Shown here: positions 33,757-42,021 of the stretch, piece by piece
Layout: each line of letters begins with the position of its first letter
Position numbering within the stretch: the first letter of the stretch is position 1
Source of the DNA: Microbacterium luteolum
Lineage (GTDB): Bacteria; Actinomycetota; Actinomycetes; Actinomycetales; Microbacteriaceae
DNA: 64,000 nt
Reading direction: 5' to 3'
Assembly (NCBI RefSeq): GCF_039533965.1
Contig: NZ_BAAAUN010000001.1
Location: forward strand, 2,702,950-2,766,949
Notes under the pieces: generated by a model
Told to the model about the DNA's origin: nothing
Database searches by the model: none
Seen by the model: the letters and a program-made list of their open reading frames with translations, nothing else
Position numbers and translations under genes: made by a program

Positions 33757-34488
33757 GTGCCCAACCCTCAAGAGGCATCCTTCACGACCGCACAGATCGG
33801 GAGCCGGGTCGGCTATTCGACGCAGCAGGTCCGCGACCTCGAGCGCCTCGGCGTCATCCCGGCAGCGGACCGCGGCGCCAACGGGTACCGCCGCTATCAG
33901 GAGCGGCACCTCGTGGCGCTCCGGGCGTATCGCGCGCTCGCTGCCGCCATCGGCCCGGTGCCGGCGCGGCAGCTGATGCCCGTGCTGATCGAGGACACGG
34001 TGGAGCGCGCGGCGGAGCGGATCGACGACCTCCATGCGTCGCTGGCCGGTGAACGGTCCCGCGTCCGCGAGGCGCTCCGCGGTCTGGACGTCGCCGTCGC
34101 CGAATCCGCCGAGGTCTTCGGCGATGAGGATGTGATGACGATCGGCGAGGTCGCCCAAGCGCTCGACGTGCGCAGCTCGGCCCTGCGCCATTGGGAGCGG
34201 GAGGGCCTCATCCACCCGCTCCGCACCGCGTCATCCGGCACCCGCTCCTATGGGGCGAGAGCCATCACCGAGGCGAGGGTCGTCGCGGCCCTCCGCGCGG
34301 GCGGCTACGGCATCCCGCCGATCGCCCGCATCCTCGAGCAGCTGCGCGGGCACGCGCTGACCGCCGACGCGCAGCGCATCCTCACGGACCGGCTCGCCGA
34401 CCTGACCCGCCGGAGCGTCGCGCTCCTCGGGGCCGCCGGTGCCCTGCACGACCTTCTGCGCGACGCCCCGCCGGGGGACGAACCCTGA
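33757..34488 (+). CDS. Regulator with two MerR-type DNA-binding domains
   Basis: This 243-residue protein contains two MerR winged-helix domains in one chain. The first (about 7-75) has FTTAQIGSRVGYSTQQVRDL and GYRRYQERHLVALRAYRAL. The second (about 127-195) has MTIGEVAQALDVRSSALRHW and TRSYGARAITEARVVAALR. Ordinary MerR proteins dimerise through one such domain each, so this layout would let a monomer contact a dyad or a dimer contact four half-sites. The GTG at 33757 is behind AGGGG. It is divergent from the DUF6194/immunity pair, which is its likely target, and it ends three bases before a convergent gene. Confidence 0.8.
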   Translation: MPNPQEASFTTAQIGSRVGYSTQQVRDLERLGVIPAADRGANGYRRYQERHLVALRAYRALAAAIGPVPARQLMPVLIEDTVERAAERIDDLHASLAGERSRVREALRGLDVAVAESAEVFGDEDVMTIGEVAQALDVRSSALRHWEREGLIHPLRTASSGTRSYGARAITEARVVAALRAGGYGIPPIARILEQLRGHALTADAQRILTDRLADLTRRSVALLGAAGALHDLLRDAPPGDEP

Positions 34489-34490
34489 GC

Positions 34491-34940
34491 TCAGGGCGCC
34501 ACGGGATAGTGGCTGGTGATCGCGATGCGGTTCCAGCTGTTGATCACGACGGTCAGCCAGGTCACGGCGGCGATCTGCTTCTCGGTGAGGATGCCGTCGA
34601 CGTCGATCCCGCGATCGTGGAGTCGACCGTGGTCTCCGATGAGCGTCACGCGCTCGGCGATCTGCAGGGCGGCCTGCTCCTCGGGGGTGAAATACTGCGA
34701 CTCCCACCAGCCCGCCAGAACCGCGAGCCGGTCGGCCGTCTCGCCCTGTTTGACCGCGTCGGCCGCGTGCATCCTCAGGCAGAACGCGCATCCGTTGAGC
34801 TGCGAGGCGCGGACCTTGACGAGTTCGACGAGCAGCGGCGACAGCCCGGCATCCGCTCCTGCCTCTGCGGCCTTCGCGGCGAACTCCAGCATCGCCTGGT
34901 ACGGAGCCGAGTAGATCTTGCCGATGTTCACATGGGACAC
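34491..34940 (-). CDS. Carboxymuconolactone decarboxylase/AhpD-like protein
   Basis: This 149-residue helical protein has the AhpD-type redox motif CAFC in QLNGCAFCLRMHAADAV, with the following histidine, as in alkylhydroperoxidase D. Such proteins reduce peroxides via a thiol pair or act as decarboxylases. The C-terminal segment IAAVTWLTVVINSWNRIAI is typical of the family. Its partner reductase is not nearby. The ATG at 34940 has GAAGGAGAG upstream. Function as a peroxidase is likely but unproven. Confidence 0.85.
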   Translation of the reverse strand: MSHVNIGKIYSAPYQAMLEFAAKAAEAGADAGLSPLLVELVKVRASQLNGCAFCLRMHAADAVKQGETADRLAVLAGWWESQYFTPEEQAALQIAERVTLIGDHGRLHDRGIDVDGILTEKQIAAVTWLTVVINSWNRIAITSHYPVAP

Positions 34941-35020
34941 GTGGTCTCTCCTTCTGTTCGGGCGCGTCTGCGCCCCAAGAGATCCGACGACGCAGCGTCC
35001 GGAGATGTGAGGTGTATCCG

Positions 35021-35026
35021 TAGGCT
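35021..35026 (+). promoter_or_regulatory. -10 box of a probable leaderless promoter
   Basis: TAGGCT ends six bases before the ATG at 35033 of a 58-residue membrane protein. Confidence 0.5.
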
Positions 35027-35032
35027 GTACCC

Positions 35033-35209
35033 ATGACCAAGAACATCTGGACCATCCTCGGCGTGATCCTGGCCGTCGTGATCGCCTGGTGGATCGTGAG
35101 CGCGCTGTTCTCCGTGCTGTGGTTCATCGCCAAGCTGGCGATCGTCGCGGTGGTCGCCGTCCTGGTCTTCGTCGTGATCCGGAGCGTCTTCAGCCGCGCC
35201 GACGACTGA
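35033..35209 (+). CDS. Small hydrophobic membrane protein (58 residues)
   Basis: This short gene encodes MTKNIWTILGVILAVVIAWW and then a second hydrophobic run (WFIAKLAIVAVVAVLVFVVI) before RSVFSRADD. It is two transmembrane helices with little else. The ATG lies six bases after TAGGCT. High-GC third positions and a clean frame support coding. No family is recognised; the length and topology resemble small stress or membrane-modulating proteins. Confidence 0.6.
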   Translation: MTKNIWTILGVILAVVIAWWIVSALFSVLWFIAKLAIVAVVAVLVFVVIRSVFSRADD

Positions 35210-35244
35210 ACTCACACTCACCCGCTCTGCGTCGTCGTAGGGGT

Positions 35245-35664
35245 ATGAGACGACTCCACATCTTCGCCCTCGCGTTCTCCGCCTTGCTGGGCCTCTTCGT
35301 CGGCGGATGGGCGTACTCCGCACCGCAGAGCTTCTACGACTCATTCCCCGGGGTGCTGGGCTCGTGGGTCTCGGTCGACGGTCCCTTCAACGAGCATCTG
35401 ATCCGCGACGTCGGTGCGATGTACCTCGCGCTCGCCGCAGCCAGTATCGGCGGGCTGCTGTTGCGAAATCAGGCCGTGTTCCGGGTGCTCGGCATCGCCT
35501 GGACGGTGTTCGGAACGCTGCACTTCCTGTACCACGCGCTGCACCTCGAGCACATGACTCTCGAGTCGGCGATCGGCGAGATGGTCGCGCTGGGGGTGAG
35601 CCTGCTGCTCGGCGTGCTGCTGCTGATCCCCGAAAGGCGCGAGCGCGAACCGCTGGCTGCCTGA
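35245..35664 (+). CDS. Four-helix membrane protein, function unknown
   Basis: This is a 139-residue membrane protein with about four hydrophobic helices. The first begins at residue 5 (IFALAFSALLGLFVGGWAYS). A loop with SFYDSFPGVLGSWVSVDGPF and NEHLIRDVGAMYLALAA is probably the conserved core, similar to small DUF4345-like membrane proteins. No catalytic residues are recognised. The ATG at 35245 is 35 bases after the small hydrophobic protein, so co-transcription is possible. Confidence 0.68.
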   Translation: MRRLHIFALAFSALLGLFVGGWAYSAPQSFYDSFPGVLGSWVSVDGPFNEHLIRDVGAMYLALAAASIGGLLLRNQAVFRVLGIAWTVFGTLHFLYHALHLEHMTLESAIGEMVALGVSLLLGVLLLIPERREREPLAA

Positions 35665-35670
35665 GCCCGG

Positions 35671-35764
35671 CCGCTCCGGTCGCACATTCTGCCGCTTCTC
35701 CAGCGCGGGGGCGGCAGGAATCGCGACCGGAGCGCCGGCGGGCGGCAGGAACTGCGACCGGAAC
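35671..35764. repeat. Three copies of a 24-bp repeat
   Basis: GCGGCAGGAATCGCGACCGG occurs at 35711-35730, again as a close copy at 35742-35761, and as an inverted copy at 35671-35695. The inverted copy pairs with the second to make a long hairpin. It lies between convergent genes and may terminate transcription or be a dispersed genomic repeat. Confidence 0.55.
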
Positions 35765-35773
35765 CGGCGATCC

Positions 35774-37156
35774 TCAGACCCGGGCCTTCGCCCCGATGCG
35801 GTACTTCGCCGCGCGGTGCGTGTCCTGCACGCGGTCGCCCTTGCCCTGCAGCTTGTGCCGGAGCGTGCCCGGCGTGTACTCCTCGGGGTAGGCGCCGCGG
35901 GCGCGCAGCACCGGGATGACGTGCTCGATGATGTCCTGCCAGGTGCCGGGCGTGACCGCATACGCGAGGTTGAAGCCGTCGATGTCGGTCTCGTCGACCC
36001 AGGACTGCAGTTCGTCGGCGATCTCCTCGCCCGAGCCGACCACCGTGGGGCCGAGGCCGCCGATCGCGTTGTGCCGACCGAAGTCGCCCACGGTCCACTC
36101 GCGGCCGAGATCCGCCTCTTCCTTCAGGTGCTGCAGCACCGACTGGATGGCGTTCGACTCGACGTTGCCGACCGGCTCGTCCTCTTCGTACTGCGACAGG
36201 TCGACGCCCATCCAGCCCGACATGAAGGTCAGGGCGCCCTCCGGGCTCGCGTAAGTGAGGTACTCGGCGTGCTTCGCGGTCGCCCCCTCGCTCGTCGCCG
36301 CCGTGATGACGGTGAGCAGCGTGTAGATGCGCGCGTCGTACCGGTCGCGACCGGCGGCCTCGAGGGCGTCGCGGATGCGCTTGACGGTTCCGGCGAGCAC
36401 CTCCTTCGAGGGGGCGGCGACGAAGATCGCCTCCGCGTTCTCGGCTGCGAAGCGCACGCCGCGCGGGCTCGCGCCGGCCTGGTAGATGACCGGGGTGCGC
36501 TGCGGCGACGGCTCGGAGATGTGGATGCCGGGAACGCTGAAGTGCTTGCCCTCATGCCTGATCGGATGCACCTTCGTGTGGTCCGTGAAGATGCCGCGCT
36601 CGCGGTCCTCGATGACGGCGTCGTCCTCCCAGGAACCCTCCCAGAGCTTGTAGAGCACCTCGACGTACTCGTCGGCGTGGTCGTAGCGGTCGTCGTGGGC
36701 GAGCTGGTCCTCCTGGCCCATGTTGCGCGCGGCGCTGGGCAGGTAGCCGGTCACGACGTTCCAGCCGATGCGGCCCTGCGTGAGGTGGTCGAGCGTGCTC
36801 AGACGACGGGCGAACGGGTAGGGGTGCTCGAACGCGGTGCCGGCCGTGATGCCGAAGCCGAGGTGCTCGGTGACCGCGGCCATCGCGCTCACCAGCAGGA
36901 TCGGGTCATTCACGGGAACCTGTGCGCCGTTGCGGATCGCGGCCTCGTTCGTGCCGCCGTAGACGTCGTAGGTGCCGAGCACGTCGGCGATGAAGATGCC
37001 GTCGAACGTCGCGCTCTCGAGCAGCTTCGCGAGATCCGTCCAGTAGCTGATGGTGTTGTACTGCCGCGAACGATCGTCCGGATGCCGCCACAGACCGGAC
37101 GACTGGTGGGCGACGCAGTTCATGTCGAAGGCGTTGAAGCGGATCTGACGAGTCAT
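35774..37156 (-). CDS. NtaA/SnaA/DszA-type flavin-dependent monooxygenase
   Basis: This 460-residue LLM-class enzyme is of the two-component flavin monooxygenase group. It starts MTRQIRFNAFDMNCV. The core has FEHPYPFARRLSTLDHLTQG with the flavin-contact RIGWNVVTGYLPSAARNMG and a later PVIYQAGASPRGVRFAAENA. Relatives oxidise nitrilotriacetate, pristinamycin precursors or organosulfur compounds with FMNH2 supplied by a separate reductase, none of which is next to it. The ATG at 37156 is chosen over one at 37165 to fit the family. Its upstream region holds multiple CCGACA boxes. Substrate unknown. Confidence 0.87.
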   Translation of the reverse strand: MTRQIRFNAFDMNCVAHQSSGLWRHPDDRSRQYNTISYWTDLAKLLESATFDGIFIADVLGTYDVYGGTNEAAIRNGAQVPVNDPILLVSAMAAVTEHLGFGITAGTAFEHPYPFARRLSTLDHLTQGRIGWNVVTGYLPSAARNMGQEDQLAHDDRYDHADEYVEVLYKLWEGSWEDDAVIEDRERGIFTDHTKVHPIRHEGKHFSVPGIHISEPSPQRTPVIYQAGASPRGVRFAAENAEAIFVAAPSKEVLAGTVKRIRDALEAAGRDRYDARIYTLLTVITAATSEGATAKHAEYLTYASPEGALTFMSGWMGVDLSQYEEDEPVGNVESNAIQSVLQHLKEEADLGREWTVGDFGRHNAIGGLGPTVVGSGEEIADELQSWVDETDIDGFNLAYAVTPGTWQDIIEHVIPVLRARGAYPEEYTPGTLRHKLQGKGDRVQDTHRAAKYRIGAKARV

Positions 37157-37197
37157 GGAGACCATGAAACGGGACAGGTCGCCGTGTGGCCAGGGTG

Positions 37198-37311
37198 CCC
37201 GACATCCGCAGAAACATTCGGCGCGGGTACAGATGTCGGGTGATGGGCCACTTGTCGGGCGTATTCGCCGAATCGGTCCGACATCTGGCGTGTCGTCCGA
37301 CAGCTGTACCC
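37198..37311. promoter_or_regulatory. Dense CCGACA/TGTCGG box cluster
   Basis: CCCGACATC (37198-37206) and GATGTCGGG (37232-37240) form a 9-bp dyad. More half-sites occur at 37254-37259, 37278-37286 and 37297-37302. GGGTACAGATGTCGG (37225-37239) is repeated in inverse at 37297-37311 with one mismatch. ATTCG-C-CGAAT lies at 37263-37273. It precedes the monooxygenase gene. Confidence 0.6.
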
Positions 37312-37334
37312 GAGGGACGGCGTGCGCGACCGGG

Positions 37335-38042
37335 TCAGGCCGACTCGTCCGCGCGTCGTGGACTGGGGTCGGGCGGGATGATCTCGATCGGATGCGCGGC
37401 CCTCACCTGCGCTCGCCACCACACCACGAACCCGACGGCGGTGAAGGCGCCGTAGAAGACGTACATGAGCCCGGTCGCGTAATAGCCCGAGCTGAACAGC
37501 AGGGGCACGCCCACGACGTCGACCGCGATCCAGATGAGCCAGAACTCCGTCCAGCCCTTGGCCATGCCGTACGTCGCCAGCAGCGAGCCGACGAAGGTCC
37601 AGGCGTCGGCCCACACCGGCTCCCACGACCCGAGCGCGCGGAACAGCGGGGTCAGCGCCACCGTGCCGATGACCATTCCGAGCACCAGCCCGATGCGCGC
37701 ACTCGTCGGCGCCCACCGCGGGCTCACCCGCCCGCCCTCGGCGTTCCGCCAGCGCACCCACCCGTAGATCGCGACCGCGATGAACATGACCTGTCGGCCC
37801 GCCTGGCCGAGCAGATGCGGAAGCGAGTGGTCCGGGCTGAGAATCGAACCGAGGAACACCGTGAGCAGCAGCACGTTGCCGATGATCCCGACCGGCCAGG
37901 CCCAGATCTTCCGCCGCATGCCGCCGATCGCGCTCGCGAGGCCGAAGGCGTTGCCCACGACCTCGCGGATGAGCAGCGTCTGCCCGCCGGGCAGCACCCA
38001 TTGCGAGTTGAAGGCCTCGGCGAGCCAGCGCAGCAGGTCCAT
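37335..38042 (-). CDS. pnuC: PnuC-family nicotinamide riboside/vitamin transporter
   Basis: This 235-residue inner-membrane protein has about seven helices. It includes WAWPVGIIGNVLLLTVFLGS, RQVMFIAVAIYGWVRWRNA, WTFVGSLLATYGMAKGWTEF and WLIWIAVDVVGVPLLF, in the order of PnuC and related vitamin transporters, which move nicotinamide riboside or thiamine by facilitated diffusion. No salvage kinase (NadR-like) adjoins it, so the vitamin is unknown. It follows a GNAT gene on the same strand with five bases between, so it is the second gene of that unit. Confidence 0.83.
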   Translation of the reverse strand: MDLLRWLAEAFNSQWVLPGGQTLLIREVVGNAFGLASAIGGMRRKIWAWPVGIIGNVLLLTVFLGSILSPDHSLPHLLGQAGRQVMFIAVAIYGWVRWRNAEGGRVSPRWAPTSARIGLVLGMVIGTVALTPLFRALGSWEPVWADAWTFVGSLLATYGMAKGWTEFWLIWIAVDVVGVPLLFSSGYYATGLMYVFYGAFTAVGFVVWWRAQVRAAHPIEIIPPDPSPRRADESA

Positions 38043-38047
38043 CGGCG

Positions 38048-38575
38048 TCAGGATGCCGCGTCGGGCGCGGGCCTGTCGTCCAGCATGAGCTGGAGCATGC
38101 TGAGGTCGAGCCATCGCCCGAACTTGGCCCCGACCTGCGGCATCCGCCCGACCTCGGCGAAGCCGAGCCTCTCGTGGAGCACGATCGAGGCGACGTTCCC
38201 GCTCTCGATCCCGCCGATCATGACGTGGATGCCGGCGGCGCGCGCCCGCTCGATGAGCTCGGCCATCAGCGTCTTGCCGATGCCGCGACCGCGCTGATCG
38301 CCGCGGACATACACCGAATGCTCGACCGTGTGCTTGTAGCCGCTGTGCGGTCGCCACTGCGCGTAGGACGCGTATCCGACCAGGCCGCTGTCGTCGACGG
38401 CGACGATGACCGGATAGCCGCGGGCCGTCCGGTCGGCGAGCCAGGCGGCGCGATCGGCGACGTCGACCGCGTCCTCGTTCCAGATCGCGGTGGTGTGCAC
38501 GACGGCGTGGTTGTGGATCTCTGTGATCGCGGGGAGGTCCGAGTCATCGGCATCCCTGATCTGCACGGCTGTCAT
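38048..38575 (-). CDS. GNAT acetyltransferase, phosphinothricin/YncA type
   Basis: This 175-residue enzyme uses acetyl-CoA. The start IRDADDSDLPAITEIHNHAV and the cofactor loop RGDQRGRGIGKTLMAELIER are those of the YncA/phosphinothricin-methionine sulfoximine acetyltransferase group, which acylates small amino acids or analogues. The block GGIESGNVASIVLHERLGF is also typical. The true substrate cannot be read from sequence. It lies five bases upstream of pnuC on the same strand. Confidence 0.85.
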   Translation of the reverse strand: MTAVQIRDADDSDLPAITEIHNHAVVHTTAIWNEDAVDVADRAAWLADRTARGYPVIVAVDDSGLVGYASYAQWRPHSGYKHTVEHSVYVRGDQRGRGIGKTLMAELIERARAAGIHVMIGGIESGNVASIVLHERLGFAEVGRMPQVGAKFGRWLDLSMLQLMLDDRPAPDAAS

Positions 38576-38636
38576 CGGGGTCTCTCATCTTCTGCGCTTC
38601 GGGTGCGCATCGCCGACGCTAGCAGGATGCCGGGGG

Positions 38637-39842
38637 TCAGACGTCGCGCGAGCGCGGCGCCTTCGCATGCAGCACATCCCGCACGAGGATCGCGCGGCGC
38701 ATGTCGACCATGATCGGATCGAAGAACCGTTCGCGGTAGCGGGCCTCGCTCACGGCGGAGAACACGAACGGCAGCGAGGCGATCAGCGAGAGCAGCATCG
38801 CGGCCTTCAACAGGTTCACCGTGAGCGGCAGCTCCACCCCCGCCACGATGAGCGGCTCGGTGATCAGCGGCTGGGATTCGCTGCCCGGCCCGAGCCAGAT
38901 CTCCACCACGCCGATCGGGATCGCGATGCTCCCGATGATGATGAGGAGTGCGGCGAGCAGCAGGGCGAAGAACAGCGCCTGCAGCAGCTGGGCGATGGTC
39001 ATCGCGATCAGGATGTTGAAGCGCTGCGGTGCACGGAGCCGCTGGTGCTCCGCCGGTGCGGGAAGGTGCTCGGCCGGGGTGTCGGCGAGCATCGCCCTCC
39101 GCTGCACCTCGGTCGGCGCTTGGGCGTCGTCGTCGATCTCGGAGGCGCTGACCCGGAGCACGACGATGCCCGCCAGGATCGCGACGACCAGTCCGACCAG
39201 GGCGATCGATCCCCAGTTCAGCGCGGACGCCATCTGCCACACCTCCGCCGAGAAGAACGCGAAGACGACGAGCATCAGGATCACGGGCAGCGCGATCGAC
39301 GCCATGTGACCGATCGCCGAGGCGTTGTGCACGGCGAGGCGAGAGGCCCAGGAGATCAGCGCGCCACCGCCCATCCCGGTCACGAGCACGCAGAGGATCA
39401 GGACGAGCAGAGCCCAGAAGACCGGGCCGACGGTCGCCTGCGGATTGTTCTGGTAGCCGAAGACGACGAGCCCGGCGAGGCACGCGATGACGAGCGCGAG
39501 CGCGACGAGCGTCCCGATGCCGACCGAGAGCCGTCGCAGGATGGCGCGGACCGCGACGTAGCCGCCCCAGGGTGCGACGACGGCGAGCGCGAGGACGCCG
39601 ACCACCACGAGAGTCAGCCACGCCGCTTCACCGGCGGTCGAGTCCTCGGCGAGATCGACGGTCAGCTCGATCCCGTCCCCGACCAGGTAGACGAGGATCG
39701 CCACTCCCGCGATCAGCGGTGCGACGCGGCGGGGGAGGTCGGTGAACCAGCGCCGCAGCGGCACGAAGGTGGGAAGCCCCTGCTCGCGGAACCAGCGATC
39801 GGCATCGCGCTTCGCGTTCCGGCTGCTCGGGGATGCGGACAT
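38637..39842 (-). CDS. Polytopic membrane protein, function unknown
   Basis: This 401-residue protein has about eight to nine hydrophobic helices, a long cytoplasmic loop (about 235-280, EIDDDAQAPTEVQRRAML) and a charged C-terminus (ERFFDPIMVDMRRAILVR). I do not recognise a family; no catalytic motifs are evident. The ATG at 39842 lies six bases after TAGTCT and no ribosome site is visible, so it is probably leaderless. The neighbours on the same strand, DUF808 and the GNAT/pnuC unit, show no clear link. Confidence 0.7.
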   Translation of the reverse strand: MSASPSSRNAKRDADRWFREQGLPTFVPLRRWFTDLPRRVAPLIAGVAILVYLVGDGIELTVDLAEDSTAGEAAWLTLVVVGVLALAVVAPWGGYVAVRAILRRLSVGIGTLVALALVIACLAGLVVFGYQNNPQATVGPVFWALLVLILCVLVTGMGGGALISWASRLAVHNASAIGHMASIALPVILMLVVFAFFSAEVWQMASALNWGSIALVGLVVAILAGIVVLRVSASEIDDDAQAPTEVQRRAMLADTPAEHLPAPAEHQRLRAPQRFNILIAMTIAQLLQALFFALLLAALLIIIGSIAIPIGVVEIWLGPGSESQPLITEPLIVAGVELPLTVNLLKAAMLLSLIASLPFVFSAVSEARYRERFFDPIMVDMRRAILVRDVLHAKAPRSRDV

Positions 39843-39848
39843 GCGACG

Positions 39849-39854
39849 AGACTA
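39849..39854 (-). promoter_or_regulatory. -10 box of a probable leaderless promoter
   Basis: TAGTCT on the minus strand ends six bases before the ATG at 39842. Confidence 0.5.
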
Positions 39855-39862
39855 CTCGCGGG

Positions 39863-40780
39863 TCAGACGTGCACGTCGGCGGGAGATTCCTCGCCCTCGT
39901 GGAAGCTCGGCTTCTTGCCCAGCATCCGTCCGATGCCGAGCACGATGCCCACGATCAGCAGGCCGAGCGCGAGGCCGGCGATCGCCGAGATGATCGTGTC
40001 GACGATCCAGACGATGACGGCGCCCGCGGACTCGAGCGCGTGTTCGACGGCGTGCAGGATGTCGACCGGGAAGTGCCAGCCGACCTCGCCGAGGTTCACC
40101 AGCACGAGGTGACCGCCGACCCACAGCATGGCGACGGTTCCGAGGATGCTGATGAAGCGGAAGACCGCGGGCATCGAGCGCACGATCCGAGTGCCGGTGT
40201 GGCGCACGCGCTGTACGGGGTTCTTCGCCATCTTCAGGCCGATGTCGTCGATCTTCACCAGCAGCGCGACAGCGCCGTAGACGACGCCGGTCATCAGCAG
40301 GGCGATCACGGCGAGGATCGCCAGCGTCGTCCAGATGTCGAGGCCGGCCTCCAGGTTCGCGAGCGAGATGAGCATGATCTCGGTGGAGAGGATGAGGTCG
40401 GTGCGCACGGCCCCGAGCACGAGCTTCTTCTCGTCGCGGTCGCCCTCGTCGGCGTGGCCGTGCTGCACGCCGAACCACTCCAGCACCTTCTCGGCACCCT
40501 CGAAGCACAGGTACGCGCCGCCGAGGATCAGCAGGTACGGCAGCACCCATGGTGCGAAGGCGGTGAGCAGCAGAGCCGCCGGGATGATGATGAGGAACTT
40601 GTTGGCGAGCGAGCCGAGAGCGATCTTGCCGACGACAGGCAGTTCGCGGGCAGGAGTGATGCCCTGCACGTACTGCGGCGTGACCGCGGCGTCGTCGATC
40701 ACGACGCCCGCCGCCTTCGCCGACGCCTTCATCGCGGCGCTCAGGATGTCGTCGACGACGGCGAGAAGTCCAACGGACAT
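39863..40780 (-). CDS. DUF808 (YedI-like) membrane protein
   Basis: This 305-residue protein has the DUF808 start GLLAVVDDILSAAMKASAKA, the conserved DDAAVTPQYVQGI and five to six hydrophobic segments. A cytoplasmic loop with DEKKLVLGAVRTDLILSTEI is also typical. The E. coli homologue YedI has no known function. A GGGGGAA ribosome site precedes the ATG at 40780. It has no clear operon partner. Confidence 0.85.
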   Translation of the reverse strand: MSVGLLAVVDDILSAAMKASAKAAGVVIDDAAVTPQYVQGITPARELPVVGKIALGSLANKFLIIIPAALLLTAFAPWVLPYLLILGGAYLCFEGAEKVLEWFGVQHGHADEGDRDEKKLVLGAVRTDLILSTEIMLISLANLEAGLDIWTTLAILAVIALLMTGVVYGAVALLVKIDDIGLKMAKNPVQRVRHTGTRIVRSMPAVFRFISILGTVAMLWVGGHLVLVNLGEVGWHFPVDILHAVEHALESAGAVIVWIVDTIISAIAGLALGLLIVGIVLGIGRMLGKKPSFHEGEESPADVHV

Positions 40781-40933
40781 GTGTTCCCCCAGGGTCTGTG
40801 GTTCCGGGGGCCAACTCTATCGAGTCGCGCGAAACTCACAGCCCGCTCCCAGTCCCGCGGGACCAAAACGGGACCGGCATCCGTTCTCCTCTAGTGACGG
40901 CGCAGCCAGCGACGTCGGACAAGGAGTCAGATC

Positions 40934-41410
40934 ATGTCGAACGACTACGGCAGGACCCCCGAGGCGGTCAGTGCCCTCACGAATCTCCAGTACGAGGTGA
41001 CTCAGCAGGATGCGACGGAGCCGCCGTTCCGCAACGCCTACTGGAACACCCACGACGACGGGATCTACGTCGACGTCGTCTCCGGCGAGCCCCTGTTCTC
41101 GTCGACGGACAAGTTCGACAGCGGCACCGGCTGGCCGAGCTTCACCAAGCCCATCGACGCGGATGCCGTGACCACGCGCACCGACCGGAAGCTGTTCATG
41201 AAGCGCACCGAGGCGCGCTCGGCCGGCGCCGACAGCCACCTGGGCCACGTCTTCGACGACGGACCGCGCGACGCGGGAGGATTGCGTTACTGCATGAACT
41301 CCGCCGCTCTCCGGTTCATCCCCGCTGACAGGCTCGCGGAAGAGGGGTACGGTCGCTACAGCCGCCTCTTCGACACCACCACCGCACACACTTCTGAGGA
41401 GCAGTCATGA
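40934..41410 (+). CDS. msrB: Peptide-methionine (R)-S-oxide reductase MsrB
   Basis: This 158-residue cytoplasmic enzyme reduces R-methionine sulfoxide in proteins. The catalytic cysteine is C120 in [11 protein letters not shown], and the substrate loop [12 protein letters not shown] is conserved. The usual CxxC zinc pairs are absent (SGEPLFSS stands where one would be), and C120 is the only cysteine, so regeneration must go directly through an external thiol. The stop overlaps the msrA start by four bases (ATGA), coupling the two stereospecific repair enzymes. Confidence 0.9.
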   Translation: MSNDYGRTPEAVSALTNLQYEVTQQDATEPPFRNAYWNTHDDGIYVDVVSGEPLFSSTDKFDSGTGWPSFTKPIDADAVTTRTDRKLFMKRTEARSAGADSHLGHVFDDGPRDAGGLRYCMNSAALRFIPADRLAEEGYGRYSRLFDTTTAHTSEEQS

Positions 41411-41949
41411 CCGACACCGGAACCATCACCCGCACCCCCGGGACCGAGACCGCCGTCCTCGCGGGCGGCTGTTTCTGGGGCATGGAAGACCTGATCCGAC
41501 GCCAGCCGGGCGTGCTCGACACGCGCGTCGGCTACACCGGCGGGTCGAACGACCACGCCACCTACCGCAACCACCCGGGTCACGCCGAGGCGGTCGAGAT
41601 CGTGTTCGACCCGTCGAAGACGACGTACCGCGACATCCTCGCGTTCTTCTTCCAGATCCACGACCCGTCGACCAAGGATCGTCAGGGCAACGACATCGGA
41701 TCGAGCTACCGCTCGGCGATCTTCCCGCTCAGCCCCGAGCAGGAGACCGTCGCGCGCGACACGATCGCCGACGTCGACGCCTCCGGTCTCTGGCCCGCGA
41801 AGGCCGTCACCACGATCGAGCCCGAGGGCCCGTTCTGGCAGGCCGAGGAGGAGCACCAGGACTACCTGATCAAGTACCCGAACGGCTACACCTGCCACTT
41901 CCCGCGTGCGGGATGGGTGCTGCCGAAGAGGGCCGACGCCGCGGTCTGA
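41407..41949 (+). CDS. msrA: Peptide-methionine (S)-S-oxide reductase MsrA
   Basis: This 180-residue enzyme reduces S-methionine sulfoxide. The catalytic cysteine is C22 in the canonical GGCFWGME, followed by [19 protein letters not shown] and [15 protein letters not shown] cysteine near the C-terminus (GYTCHF) is a candidate resolving residue. It is translated with msrB, so both stereoisomers are repaired together. Transcription probably ends at the inverted repeat at 41962-42010. Confidence 0.92.
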   Translation: MTDTGTITRTPGTETAVLAGGCFWGMEDLIRRQPGVLDTRVGYTGGSNDHATYRNHPGHAEAVEIVFDPSKTTYRDILAFFFQIHDPSTKDRQGNDIGSSYRSAIFPLSPEQETVARDTIADVDASGLWPAKAVTTIEPEGPFWQAEEEHQDYLIKYPNGYTCHFPRAGWVLPKRADAAV

Positions 41950-41961
41950 CCCTCGGTGGTG

Positions 41962-42010
41962 CTTCGACAAGCTCAGCAACCCAGGTCTGGGGTCCCTGAG
42001 CTTGTCGAAG
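41962..42010. repeat. Inverted repeat with 15-bp arms
   Basis: CTTCGACAAGCTCAG (41962-41976) and CTGAGCTTGTCGAAG (41996-42010) are exact complements around 19 bases. The sequence resembles a dispersed palindromic element common in actinobacterial genomes and sits between convergent genes, so it may also end transcription. Confidence 0.65.
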
Positions 42011-42021
42011 GGCCGGGCCCC

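Noticed and set aside
35671..35764. CRISPR array
   Set aside because: Only three copies, one inverted, with unequal spacing and no cas genes.
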